Source: a virus. Taken from it: 30,619 nt of DNA. The translations under genes and the position numbers were made by a program. Position 1 is the first letter of the stretch. Each line of letters starts with the position of its first letter. The notes under the pieces are model-generated. The model was not told where the DNA came from and ran no database searches. It saw only the letters and a list, made by a program, of their open reading frames with translations. Positions 14,807 to 23,796 of the stretch are shown here, piece by piece. The stretch is taken from the IMG/VR virus record IMGVR_UViG_3300035698_011881, positions 1 to 30,619 of that record, one strand, 5' to 3'.

Positions 14807-15069
14807 ATTGGACAATTATTTTTCATTTATTATCTTTTTATTATGGCTATACAATAGAGGACATTAGAAAAATGACAATGCGAGAAATTGCTTTTTCAGT
14901 TGAGCACATACAAACACAAGCAAACAATGACAAGAAGTTTGACGCTGATTTACACGGCGCTAAAATAACTTTTCCAGAAGTAGATACGAAGACAGCTCAA
15001 AAAGAACTTAGTGCTAAACAGGTAGAAGCCATGAACAAGAATAAAGATAATTTTTTTAAGGGTGAATAA
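14396..15069 (+). CDS. Tail assembly chaperone, -1 frameshift fusion (lambda gpGT-like)
   Basis: The frame one base back is open from 14779, just after TAA at 14776, to the stop at 15067-15069. After slipping on A9 the product continues TAKASEIDWTIIFHLLSFYY and then GYTIEDIRKM, the hallmark of the T part of GT chaperones, for a total of about 224 aa. An ATG at 14872 inside the T part has no convincing ribosome-binding site and would lose this conserved segment, so it is probably not a real start. The stop overlaps the tape measure ATG (TAATG). The long form should bind both tape measure and tube protein. Confidence 0.85.
14777..14785 (+). promoter_or_regulatory. Slippery A9 run for -1 programmed frameshift
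   Basis: Nine A in a row follow GGT; the zero frame reads AAA AAA AAA CAG. The heptamer A-AAA-AAA lets both tRNA-Lys re-pair one base back. No clear pseudoknot could be drawn downstream, so the run itself may be enough. Confidence 0.8.
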
Positions 15070-17111
15070 TGGTACAAAAATCTGAATTAAAAATTAAAGT
15101 TACTGGCGACACCAAAGGCATACAAAAGAGCCTAAAAGAAACGCAAAAGAGAGCAGACAAATTAAAGAATTCTTTAGGCAAAGCCGCGAAAGCTTCTGGC
15201 GCTGCATTTCTCGCACTAAGTGCCGCAATAGGTGTTTCTCTTGCAGCTCACAGAAAGCAAGAACAAGTTGAAATAAAAACCATGCAAACAATCAAGGCCA
15301 CAGGAATGGCGGCTGGATTGACTGCTGAAGAAATTTTTAATATGGCTGGAGCACTTCAAGATGTAACAACATATGGCGATGAAGCAATTATCGCTGGACA
15401 AAATTTATTATTAACTTTTAGAAATATTGGAAAAGAAACATTTCCAGAAGCAACAGAAATAATGCTCGATATGTCCACCGCCATGGGAACAGATTTAAAG
15501 TCTTCAGCCATTCAATTAGGTAAGGCTTTGAACGATCCAATAACAGGCATTTCGGCCCTTTCTCGTGTAGGTATAACTTTCACTACTCAGCAAAAAGACA
15601 TGATTAAAACTCTTCAAAAAACTGGTGATATGGCTGGCGCTCAAGCTCTTATATTAAATGAATTGAAACAACAATTCGGCGGAATGGCGAAAGCCGCTGC
15701 GAATGGAACTGGTGCTTTTATTCAGCTTAGTAATGTTTTCGGTGATTTGATTGAAGATATCGGAAAAGAACTTGCTCCTTTATTTATAAGTTTAGCAAAA
15801 AAAATGAAAGAAGTTCTTACTTACGTTAGACAACATCCAGAGATTGCGAAATATGCCGCTAAATTTCTTCTCGTTGGAACTGCAATTGCAGGAGTTGTTT
15901 TCACAGTTACATCATTTGGTCTTGCAATCTTTGCAATGCAAACCGCTTGGTTGACACTGCTTCCTATACTTTCAGCGATTGCTATTCCTGTTTTTGTGGG
16001 TCTTAAGATTGCACTTATAGCTGTTGGAAAAGCAATGTGGGGACTTGTTATGAATCCTGTCGGTGCTATAATTGTTGGGATCGGCGCTGCAATTTTTGGT
16101 GTCTTATATATTTTAAAAGAGTTTGCTGGTGGATGGGATCAGCTGTGGTATGGAATGAAAGCGACTATTACGGTTATTGTCGAAGAATTTACAGCAAAGC
16201 TTGGTGCAATAGGAACTGTTTTCAAAGATTTATTAACAGGGAATTTCGGACATCTTAAAGAGAGCTTAGCGAATGTTTATAATGTTTACAAAGAACATGA
16301 AGATACAATTCAAAATATTAAGGATGAAAAAGCAAAACTTTCTTTAGAGGCAGACATTGAAAATGCTGAAGAAAAAAGAGTTCAAGATCTAGAATTAGAG
16401 GAGCAAAGAAGGCTTGAATTGTTACAACAAAAAGCCGAACATGATTTATCTGAAATAAAACTTCATGATAATAAATTAAAGACAATTGAAGTTAAAGAAG
16501 AAGGACACAAAGCAAAATTAAAAAAACAATATGAAGAAGATTTAAAAAATTCTGATAATTTATTTCAACAAAAAATGATAATGCTTCGAAGATATATGGA
16601 TTTTGAAAATTTGACAAACCAAGAAAGAGTGCAAGCGCAAGCTGACACAATAGGAAATTTGGCTCAACTTCAAAATTCTGGAAATGCTACAATGAAAGCC
16701 GTTGGAAAATCTGCAGCATTGGTTCAAATAGGAATTTCCACAAGTGAAGGTGCAATCAAAGCCTATGCTGCATTGGCTGGCATACCTTTTGTTGGTCCGG
16801 CTCTTGGTGTCGCTGCAGCTGGTTTATTAATAGCATATGGAGCTGAAAGAGCCGCAAATGTTGCTAGTCTTGCTAAGGGTGGAATTGTAATGCCTTCAAT
16901 CGGCGGAACACAAGCCGTTATCGGTGAAGGCGAAAGTCCAGAAGCCGTTATTCCTTTAGATAGTCCAGAAGCACAAAATTTCGGTCTAGGCGGCGGAGAT
17001 AATGAACCTATGAAATTAGAAATTAATTTCACTGGTGATATTGCACAATATATAGAAGAAAAACAAATTGAAAATGAGCGATTACATATAGCATTGAGGG
17101 CGACCGCATGA
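15069..17111 (+). CDS. Tail tape measure protein
   Basis: A 680-aa protein that sets tail length and is ejected with the DNA. At the roughly 0.15 nm per residue known for tape measures, it predicts a tail near 100 nm. Residues 1-60 are helical and basic. About 70-220 carry the typical region with LTAEEIFNMAGALQDVTTYG and LNDPITGISALSRVGI. About 262-350 is a strongly hydrophobic membrane-like stretch, and about 420-510 is a charged coiled coil. Gly/Pro-rich segments near the end (KGGIVMPSIGGTQAVIGEGE) are common in this family. It overlaps the chaperone stop and the next start (ATGA). Confidence 0.93.
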   Translation: MVQKSELKIKVTGDTKGIQKSLKETQKRADKLKNSLGKAAKASGAAFLALSAAIGVSLAAHRKQEQVEIKTMQTIKATGMAAGLTAEEIFNMAGALQDVTTYGDEAIIAGQNLLLTFRNIGKETFPEATEIMLDMSTAMGTDLKSSAIQLGKALNDPITGISALSRVGITFTTQQKDMIKTLQKTGDMAGAQALILNELKQQFGGMAKAAANGTGAFIQLSNVFGDLIEDIGKELAPLFISLAKKMKEVLTYVRQHPEIAKYAAKFLLVGTAIAGVVFTVTSFGLAIFAMQTAWLTLLPILSAIAIPVFVGLKIALIAVGKAMWGLVMNPVGAIIVGIGAAIFGVLYILKEFAGGWDQLWYGMKATITVIVEEFTAKLGAIGTVFKDLLTGNFGHLKESLANVYNVYKEHEDTIQNIKDEKAKLSLEADIENAEEKRVQDLELEEQRRLELLQQKAEHDLSEIKLHDNKLKTIEVKEEGHKAKLKKQYEEDLKNSDNLFQQKMIMLRRYMDFENLTNQERVQAQADTIGNLAQLQNSGNATMKAVGKSAALVQIGISTSEGAIKAYAALAGIPFVGPALGVAAAGLLIAYGAERAANVASLAKGGIVMPSIGGTQAVIGEGESPEAVIPLDSPEAQNFGLGGGDNEPMKLEINFTGDIAQYIEEKQIENERLHIALRATA

Positions 17112-17905
17112 GTGAACAAATAATATTTTTCAATAAGAATAAAGCAGATATCAGCGACCCAAATGTCACAACGACAGCAAGTCAAGGCGACACGTATGCT
17201 GATTATGTCTTAAATAGATCCAACAATAGCGCATGGGTGACAACTGGAAGCGTTGACTCTGACAACACAACTTTCGTTCTTGATTTTGTAGACGAAAGAG
17301 CTTTGACGAACATCCTTTTAGTAAAGCATAATTTTAAAGCATATACGCTTCAATATTGGGACGGCGCGGCCTATGTTGATTTTTCAACAGCAATAAGTGA
17401 AACAACAAATGCAGACGAAACAACGCATCACACATTTACTTCTGTTTCAACTACGAAAATAAAACTAACTATAACAGGAACTATTGTTGCGAATGCTGAC
17501 AAATTCTTATATCATTTTATTGCAACAACTCAACTTGGACAATTAGCGGCATGGCCCGAGATTAAAAGTCCTGTAATAAGCAGAAACAGAAAAACATCTA
17601 AGATGCTTTCGGGAAAATCGTTAGTTAAAGAATCAATCGGTTTTTTCAAATGCGATTTAGCTGTTAAAATATTATCTTCAGACGCCGACTTAACAATAAT
17701 TGAAAACATGTATGCTGCGAACGAGGGCTTCTTGCTTTGGCTTTGTGGAGGCGATGAAGATCAATTCAGATCCGAGCGCATAGGATATAGAAAGGAAGAT
17801 CTTTTTTTGGTGAAGTGTACAAACGAATGGAAACCACTGTTATATAAAGGTTTATATCAAGCAGGAATGGTCGTGACAATCAAGCTAAGTGAAGTTGTGG
17901 ATTAA
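17108..17905 (+). CDS. Distal-tail-like protein
   Basis: A 265-aa protein placed directly after the tape measure, where distal tail proteins that start the baseplate are found. Residues 1-140 are beta-rich and resemble a galactose-binding, discoidin-like fold (FVDERALTNILLVKHNFKAY and a later TTKIKLTIT strand). The second half, from PVISRNRKTSKML, looks like a tube-interacting domain. The four-base overlap ATGA with the tape measure gene couples translation. The exact family was not recognised. Confidence 0.6.
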   Translation: MSEQIIFFNKNKADISDPNVTTTASQGDTYADYVLNRSNNSAWVTTGSVDSDNTTFVLDFVDERALTNILLVKHNFKAYTLQYWDGAAYVDFSTAISETTNADETTHHTFTSVSTTKIKLTITGTIVANADKFLYHFIATTQLGQLAAWPEIKSPVISRNRKTSKMLSGKSLVKESIGFFKCDLAVKILSSDADLTIIENMYAANEGFLLWLCGGDEDQFRSERIGYRKEDLFLVKCTNEWKPLLYKGLYQAGMVVTIKLSEVVD

Positions 17906-17913
17906 GGAGAATA

Positions 17914-19140
17914 ATGAGTTTTGACGATTCAAACGTTTTTAAAGTATATATTCAGACATTCGACGATGCTGGTGCTTATACCGGAACATGGGTTGAAATA
18001 ACAAAGTATGTTTTAGGCCTTGGATCAACTAGTGTTCAAATTGATGACTCTGATTATGACATAGGAATCTTTAAAAACTCAAATATTTCTATTAAGTTAA
18101 ATAACAGAGAAGGAACTTTCAACGATACTTCTTTCACAGAATCAATTTTCAATTATAAAAGAAGGCAATCGCTTGTTAAAATAACATATCAAAGAAATTA
18201 TTTTCCAGAATGCGGAGTTGCGATTTTACCTTTTTATATCGGTGAAGAAGTTACGGTTTTTAAGGGCATATTGAACGATGAATCGTTTAGAACAAATGCG
18301 ACAAAAGAAGACGCATCTTTTAAGATCTTAGGTCTTGATTCTGTCTTTGATACCACTCTAGTAAATTATAGCGACATAGGAAGCGAATCAATTGAAGATT
18401 TATTATATTTAATATTGAATCAAACAACAATAACAAATTTATTGACTGTTTCAGCATCAAATATAAGTGTTGAAAACGATCAAACACCAGACGACTATGC
18501 TAGTTTTGAAGGAAAGACAGTCAGAGAAGCAGTTAACGAGCTTTTATTATTATCTAATAGCATCTTATATATAAATGACGACGACGAAATAATTGTTGAC
18601 TCTAGGGATGAATCAGCGGCAAGTCAAAAAACATTTTACGGTCAAGCTTCAAAAGATGGAGTTGAGGATATAATTAATATAACTGATTATAATAACGGCA
18701 TACATAGGGTTTTTAATTATTTTATTTGGACAGATACGACAACGATTAAACAAGACACGACATCCATAACTAATGAAGGATTATTAAAAAAAGAAATTGA
18801 TTCTGACCTATTCACGAATACAACGAAACGTGAAAACGTAATGACGAATCTTTTAGCAGAATTTAAGGATAAAAAAGTTGAATACAAAATGACCGTTCCA
18901 TTGGATTATGCTGTCATTGATCTTTCATTATTAGACAAAATTAACGTTGATTATCCTGTCCCAGTGACACCGACGATAGATGAAGACCTTCCAATTCTAG
19001 GAATAGCTGTTCTAGGTACCGCTGTGCTTCCTAAAGGGCTTTGGTCACTAGAAATAGATTCTACAACTGATTTTAAAATATTAAAAAAATCATATAATTT
19101 TAGTAAACACACAGTCACATTAAAATTGAGAGAGGTTTAA
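17914..19140 (+). CDS. Tail hub / baseplate protein
   Basis: A 408-aa protein with the features of a tail hub (gp27-like) protein: beta-barrel segments with long acidic loops, an ISIKLNNREGTFNDTSF stretch, a central FEGKTVREAVNELLLLSNS helix and a C-terminal strand HTVTLKLREV. Hub proteins form the tip ring beneath the tube and carry fibres. AAGGAG lies before the ATG. No lysin or protease domain is present, so it is not a tail-associated lysin. Based on position and fold impression. Confidence 0.6.
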   Translation: MSFDDSNVFKVYIQTFDDAGAYTGTWVEITKYVLGLGSTSVQIDDSDYDIGIFKNSNISIKLNNREGTFNDTSFTESIFNYKRRQSLVKITYQRNYFPECGVAILPFYIGEEVTVFKGILNDESFRTNATKEDASFKILGLDSVFDTTLVNYSDIGSESIEDLLYLILNQTTITNLLTVSASNISVENDQTPDDYASFEGKTVREAVNELLLLSNSILYINDDDEIIVDSRDESAASQKTFYGQASKDGVEDIINITDYNNGIHRVFNYFIWTDTTTIKQDTTSITNEGLLKKEIDSDLFTNTTKRENVMTNLLAEFKDKKVEYKMTVPLDYAVIDLSLLDKINVDYPVPVTPTIDEDLPILGIAVLGTAVLPKGLWSLEIDSTTDFKILKKSYNFSKHTVTLKLREV

Positions 19141-19142
19141 TC

Positions 19143-20048
19143 ATGGGCACTGACACAATACCAGACAGGACCAACGGACAAACGATGGTTCAAAGTTTCT
19201 TCAATCTTTTAAAAAGTGTTTTAAAAGGTGATTTTGTTCCAAGAAATTCAAACGGAATTGCTACAACATCAGGCGGTTCTTTGGGTTCAACATCATATCG
19301 CTGGTTATCTGCTTATCTTGCAACCGCTGGAAAAATATATATTGGAACTTCAGAAATATATCTAGACGGTAACAAGATCATGATCAAAGACCAAAGCGGA
19401 ACCGCAATTGCTTTAAGTGAAGTTAATGCGAATGCTGCAAATTTAATAATTTTAAGTGGAGTTGCAGAAAATGCAGTTAATTTTGGCGCTTTCACTGGAA
19501 CAGTTTTGCCAGATAATGCATTGGCAAAAGCAATATTTCAAGCTCTAGGAACTCAAATAGACACTAACACTGGTTCTATAAGCACCAATGCCGGAAATAT
19601 ATCAACTCTTGATAATCCAAGTGGTAGCGGCTTTCTTGAAAGTACAACAACATATGATTCACCAGCTGGCACATCCACATGGGCACAACCTGGAACGACT
19701 ACAACAACCGTCACTATAACAAAACATAGAGCTGATTCTAATGTTGAGATTAATTTTATAGATAACAGTTTATATCATGCTTCAGATTATAGTGATATCA
19801 GTTATAGAATTAAAAGAGCTGGTACTGTTATAAAAACATATGATACCCCTTTAAGAACAGCAGGATCAGGGGCTTATGCTGAGGGCGTAGTTAGTGGACC
19901 AGGAGATGAAACTTATCCTGGTTCTGTATGGGTAAAATTTGACTTTTTAGATACTGGTGCAGGAGCTGGGAGCATAGCGTATACAATAGAGTGGAGATAT
20001 AATAGTTATATATCCTATGCCAGATCATTAATGGTTAAGGAAATATAA
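19143..20048 (+). CDS. Tail fibre / adaptor protein with IPDRTNGQ motif
   Basis: A 301-aa protein. The N-terminal IPDRTNGQ motif and following helix (FFNLLKSVLKG) are shared with the next gene's IPERSNGQ, suggesting a common docking module on the hub. A fibre-like middle (SLGSTSYRWLSAYLATAGKI) precedes a heptad-like stretch (NTGSISTNAGNISTLDN) and a C-terminal beta-rich head, from about residue 175, likely to bind the receptor. A GAGG ribosome-binding site overlaps the previous stop. Confidence 0.65.
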   Translation: MGTDTIPDRTNGQTMVQSFFNLLKSVLKGDFVPRNSNGIATTSGGSLGSTSYRWLSAYLATAGKIYIGTSEIYLDGNKIMIKDQSGTAIALSEVNANAANLIILSGVAENAVNFGAFTGTVLPDNALAKAIFQALGTQIDTNTGSISTNAGNISTLDNPSGSGFLESTTTYDSPAGTSTWAQPGTTTTTVTITKHRADSNVEINFIDNSLYHASDYSDISYRIKRAGTVIKTYDTPLRTAGSGAYAEGVVSGPGDETYPGSVWVKFDFLDTGAGAGSIAYTIEWRYNSYISYARSLMVKEI

Positions 20049-20077
20049 ATGAATATATTGGTGAGTAGGAGTATAAG

Positions 20078-20521
20078 ATGAGTTTTTCAGATATACCGGA
20101 AAGATCGAACGGGCAGCAAGTTACATATGCTTGGTTTAATACCATTAGAACATATTTGATTAATATTTTTGGCGACAATATGATAAGTGAAACACAATTC
20201 ACAGTTGCCAATAATACAGGTCCAAGTGATGTCACTGCTTTATTATTTACAGGAACGGTGACAAAATCAGCAAAAATTGATTATCAGATTTATAGAAAAA
20301 CCGCTGATCTAGAATATGTTGAAGCCGGAACTTATTGGGCGACATATAAAACCGTTGACGCATCATGGGACATTGCTCATTTAGGAGCTGTTGGAAATTC
20401 AGACGTTGATATCACAATAACAAACGCTGGACAAGTTCAATATACATCTAGTAACATGAGCGGTGCGAGTTATAGCGGAACCATGAGATTTAAAGCTTTC
20501 ACAATAAGCGTGGAGTCATAA
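20078..20521 (+). CDS. Second adaptor/fibre protein with IPERSNGQ motif
   Basis: A 147-aa paralogue in its N-terminus of the preceding protein, with IPERSNGQ and an aromatic-rich helix (AWFNTIRTYLINIFG). The rest is a compact beta-rich domain, perhaps a small receptor-binding head or fibre cap. It starts after TAGGAG. It lacks the shaft-like middle of its neighbour, as if a duplicated module had received a different tip. Confidence 0.6.
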   Translation: MSFSDIPERSNGQQVTYAWFNTIRTYLINIFGDNMISETQFTVANNTGPSDVTALLFTGTVTKSAKIDYQIYRKTADLEYVEAGTYWATYKTVDASWDIAHLGAVGNSDVDITITNAGQVQYTSSNMSGASYSGTMRFKAFTISVES

Positions 20522-20523
20522 AA

Positions 20524-22815
20524 ATGAAAATTATTATTTTACTTTTATCTTTTTTTAGTTGTTATGTTTGTTTCGGTGCAAAACTAGTTAAATCAGATCA
20601 AATTTTTGATGGAAGTGTTTTGATCGGAGTTGCTGCTATAGGTTCGACAGCTTCAACGAGCGCAGCACTACAAATCAATAGTACAACAGAGGGATTTCTT
20701 ACATCAAGAATGACAGAAACGCAAAGAGATGCAATTTCAAGCCCTGCTGATGGATTAATTATTTATAATACTGATGATAATGAATTGAATTTTTATGATG
20801 GCGGTACTTCTGTTTGGTCTTCAATTACTCAAACAATTGGTCTAAGTAATGTAATAGATGCGACTCCTTCAAGAGCAATTGTTTCTGATGCTGGTGGAAG
20901 TTTAGCAGCATCAGGTGTCACTAGTACAATATTAGAATACGTAGATTTAACAAGTTCAGCACAAACTCAAATCAATACAAAATACGCAACTGCAACAGAT
21001 CCAATTATAATTGGAAGTGGTGCTGCAGCATCAACTATTAGTGGTGGAATAACTATAGGGAAAAATGCTCTAGGACTTACTTATAAAAATTTAGTAATTG
21101 GCGACAGTGCGAGTGCTTCAGGACTTGATGGGATTTCTATCGGAACTAATGCTGTTGCTCATGATACTCAAGACTTGGCGATTGGAGTTAGTGCTGATTC
21201 TGACGGACCTGGTGGTATTTGTATAGGTTGGCTTTGTGATGTTAATAATATTTCTGGTGTCGCACTGGGACAAGGTGCAACAGTTGATCATAATATTTCA
21301 GTTGCTCTTGGAAAAGATGCCACAACTACGGAAGCGAATCAAATTAGATTAGGAACTGCAACTGAATCTGTTAGTGTTCCTGGAACTTTAATTTTAGCAG
21401 CTGGATCTTCAGTTGCAGAATTTTCAATTGATGGAACTTTAGGCGGAAATAGTGATTCTGTTGTTCCAACAGAAAAGGCAGTTAAGACATATTCAGACAC
21501 ATTAATTTCAAGTATGGACCCCGTTATAATAGGTGATGGCGCAAGTGCTAATACATTATCAGGTGGTATTTCTATAGGTAAAACAGCTACAGGGACGGGG
21601 CAATATGGTATTTCTATAGGTTATACAGCATCAAGTGAGGGTGTAGGTGTTGCTTTAGGACAAAGCACAGTTGCAGGTTCAAGTGGTACAGCTATAGGTT
21701 CGAGTGCTAATGCAGGGGCGCAAGCAGTTGCTATAGGCGCATCCTCGGATGCAATAGCTGAATCAATTTCAATAGGTGAAAGTTCAAGTGCAGCATCTAA
21801 GGGTGTAGCTATTGGTACTAACTCCCATGTTTATGATACTGATGGAGTTGCTATAGGTGATCATGCATCAAGTACGCATTCGGGCTCAGTGGCTATAGGG
21901 CATGACTCTTTAACTACAGCTGTAAATCAAATTCGATTAGGTACTGCAAGTGAAACTATAAGTATCGTAGGCGCGTTTGAACTTTCAACGGGTACAACTG
22001 TTAATGAACTTTCAACTGATGGGCTTTTAGCAGGTGATAGTGATGATGTACTAGTGACTGAAAAAGCCATCAAAACATATGCAGATAGTTTAGCTGCAAC
22101 TTTAACTACTAGTATTGGCTTAAAACAAACTGATGTTATAACAGGCATAGGGGATTTAGTAATAGGTGATAATGCCAGTACAGCATCAAGGCTAGGTATA
22201 GGCACCGCTGATTATGTATTAACTTCTGATGGTGCAACGGCGGCATGGGCCGCTAATGCTGCTGGTTTTGCTAATCCACTTAGCATACAAGGTGACATTA
22301 TAATTCAAGGTGCTGCATCTACAGGTAGACTTGCATTAGGAGCTGCTGGTGAAGTATTAACAAGTGATGGAACGGATATTTCATATAATAATCCATTAGC
22401 TCTATCACTGAATGTAGATAATACGTTTAAAACTGCAACATACGGTGGTGCAGCTCAAGTAGTTGCTACGGGTTCTTTAACTGAAGGGACATACCTTGTA
22501 ACGTGGGTAGTTGCTGGAAGTTTTCTAGTCAGGCCAGATGCAGGAGCAGGTTCGGCAAAATTAACTTTAGAGGTAAATAGTGTAGAAATTGCTGAATTAC
22601 AATACTTTGCGTTCTTTTACCCAGCGGCGGCAACAACTGATGTACAACAATGGGGGCAAACTCTAATTGGCTATGTAGTTGTTCCTGCTGGTGCAACACA
22701 TACCGTTAATGCTAAGCTAGAGGCTGTATCTGCTAGTGGTACACCCACAAACTTAACAACCCGAACACAGGCATCAACTGGCAGATTAACAGCAATTAAA
22801 TTAGGAGAAAAATAA
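20524..22815 (+). CDS. Long fibre with YadA-like head repeats and signal peptide
   Basis: A 763-aa protein. Residues 1-18 are a Sec signal peptide (Met-Lys, hydrophobic core, CFGA cleavage region). About 50-100 is a collar-like segment (FLTSRMTETQRDAISSPADG). Residues 159-525 hold two cassettes of YadA/Hep_Hag head repeats, with many GVAIG, GISIG and SVAIG units, each ending in an NQIRLGTA stretch and a TEKA-KTY helix. About 526-645 continues with small repeats, and the C-terminal 120 residues form a beta-sandwich-like tip. There is no C-terminal beta-barrel anchor, so it is not a normal trimeric autotransporter. It lies last in the tail operon and should be a trimeric fibre. The signal peptide conflicts with assembly in the cytoplasm. 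Confidence 0.8.
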   Translation: MKIIILLLSFFSCYVCFGAKLVKSDQIFDGSVLIGVAAIGSTASTSAALQINSTTEGFLTSRMTETQRDAISSPADGLIIYNTDDNELNFYDGGTSVWSSITQTIGLSNVIDATPSRAIVSDAGGSLAASGVTSTILEYVDLTSSAQTQINTKYATATDPIIIGSGAAASTISGGITIGKNALGLTYKNLVIGDSASASGLDGISIGTNAVAHDTQDLAIGVSADSDGPGGICIGWLCDVNNISGVALGQGATVDHNISVALGKDATTTEANQIRLGTATESVSVPGTLILAAGSSVAEFSIDGTLGGNSDSVVPTEKAVKTYSDTLISSMDPVIIGDGASANTLSGGISIGKTATGTGQYGISIGYTASSEGVGVALGQSTVAGSSGTAIGSSANAGAQAVAIGASSDAIAESISIGESSSAASKGVAIGTNSHVYDTDGVAIGDHASSTHSGSVAIGHDSLTTAVNQIRLGTASETISIVGAFELSTGTTVNELSTDGLLAGDSDDVLVTEKAIKTYADSLAATLTTSIGLKQTDVITGIGDLVIGDNASTASRLGIGTADYVLTSDGATAAWAANAAGFANPLSIQGDIIIQGAASTGRLALGAAGEVLTSDGTDISYNNPLALSLNVDNTFKTATYGGAAQVVATGSLTEGTYLVTWVVAGSFLVRPDAGAGSAKLTLEVNSVEIAELQYFAFFYPAAATTDVQQWGQTLIGYVVVPAGATHTVNAKLEAVSASGTPTNLTTRTQASTGRLTAIKLGEK
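20998..22098 (+). repeat. Two tandem YadA-like cassettes within the fibre gene
   Basis: Cassette 1 covers about 20998-21516 and cassette 2 about 21517-22098. Both begin with Asp-Pro-x-Ile-Ile-Gly and SGGI-IGK, carry several 14-residue GVAIG-type units, and end with NQIRLGTA and a KTY-D-L helix. Protein-level similarity is clear. The DNA has diverged, with cassette 2 favouring ATAGGT codon pairs, so the duplication is old or the second cassette was acquired. Confidence 0.75.
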
Positions 22816-22816
22816 C

Positions 22817-23215
22817 ATGAAGTATTTAATAGTTTTACTTTTACCTTTATTATTTTGTGGTGGTTACATGAAAAAATCTGATGTTGCTTCATTCCATGAG
22901 CATCCAGAGTATACTAGACACACTTATAGAAATAAATGTGCTAATTGCATTTTAATTGATGGTAAAGATTTACAAACGCATAGACTTGTCGGTGACATAC
23001 TTGTTGAACATGCTGATTTAGTAGATGCTAAAGCTGCAAGTATTTTAGATAAGCTTGAAACTGAAAAAGCAAAAAGAGTTTTAGATTTACTTCTAATTAG
23101 AGTGGCTTGCGATGAGGTTATAGGACACGCTCAAGCATCACAGAAGTTAAAAAACAAGGCAACGACTTTAAAAGCAGAGGCTAACGCGGAGCTTGTAACT
23201 TTATTAAATTTGTAG
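22817..23215 (+). CDS. Putative lipoprotein
   Basis: A 132-aa protein starting one base after the fibre stop. The first 14 residues are hydrophobic and end in a lipobox-like LLFC-GG, so Cys14 may be lipidated. The mature part has a CANC motif and a C-terminal charged helix (LKNKATTLKAEANAELVTLLNL). It sits between the fibre and the lysin, where spanins or superinfection-exclusion lipoproteins may occur. No family was recognised. Confidence 0.6.
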   Translation: MKYLIVLLLPLLFCGGYMKKSDVASFHEHPEYTRHTYRNKCANCILIDGKDLQTHRLVGDILVEHADLVDAKAASILDKLETEKAKRVLDLLLIRVACDEVIGHAQASQKLKNKATTLKAEANAELVTLLNL

Positions 23216-23223
23216 GGTGATTT

Positions 23224-23580
23224 ATGATAACTATTAGACATTGGTCGAGTGCTGATTGGAAAATGTTCGGAAAAATAAAACCTACACTCGGAATTGTTTT
23301 TTACGATTTTGCAAATGAATTAAAAAATCTAGGTTTTAAGAATATAGTTATAACATCAATCAAAAGACCTAAAAAAAATGATTCTGGCGTTCATGCACTT
23401 GGGAGAGCAATTGATATAGCGTCTGATTTTGATGAAAAAATTGGTGAACAGGTTATGAACTATATTAATAATAAATATCACTATGACGACGCAAGACCTA
23501 ATCTTAAAACGATTATACATCACAAAACAAATGCTGCAAATGACTATGCGTTGCATTATCATATTCAGGTTTTAAATTGA
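23224..23580 (+). CDS. Endolysin, M15-like peptidase
   Basis: A 118-aa enzyme that cuts peptide bonds in peptidoglycan to free progeny phage. The zinc site of the M15/VanY-like family is visible: H57 in SGVHALGRAIDIA with D64 (HxxGxxxD), and H111/H113 in LHYHIQV. It has no signal peptide, so it needs a holin, and no cell-wall-binding domain, as usual for lysins against Gram-negative hosts. The stop overlaps the TTG of the next gene. Confidence 0.85.
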   Translation: MITIRHWSSADWKMFGKIKPTLGIVFYDFANELKNLGFKNIVITSIKRPKKNDSGVHALGRAIDIASDFDEKIGEQVMNYINNKYHYDDARPNLKTIIHHKTNAANDYALHYHIQVLN

Positions 23581-23789
23581 ACGATGAAGTCCAAGATATT
23601 ATTATTCAAGTAATAAGAGATGAAATAAAAGAACTCAAGACTTGTCAAAAAGAAACGAATACAGTTGTAAATAAAATACTTGTCAAAATAGGACAACTAG
23701 ATGTAAAATCCGGCATGTGGGGAGTTATCGGTGGTTCAATTCCAATTCTAATAACTCTAGTAATTTGGTATTTTAAAACAAAACTGTGA
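23577..23789 (+). CDS. Holin candidate (single C-terminal membrane segment)
   Basis: A 70-aa protein starting with TTG in a TTGA overlap with the lysin stop; no ATG lies before codon 47. Residues 1-45 are a charged helix (IRDEIKELKTCQKETNTVV) and residues 47-66 are a membrane segment, with a short basic tail. This resembles XhlA-type lysis proteins. Placement right after the endolysin supports a holin or holin partner. Confidence 0.65.
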   Translation: MNDEVQDIIIQVIRDEIKELKTCQKETNTVVNKILVKIGQLDVKSGMWGVIGGSIPILITLVIWYFKTKL

Positions 23790-23796
23790 GTTAAAA

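Noticed and set aside
14872-15069. Independent 65-aa gene after the tail chaperone
   Set aside because: The frame is open back to 14779 and the conserved chaperone segment lies upstream of this ATG, so it is the shifted end of the fusion protein.
21540-22000. Short regularly spaced repeats that might suggest an array
   Set aside because: The repeats are coding, follow the 14-residue YadA-like unit, and vary in sequence, so they are not CRISPR repeats.
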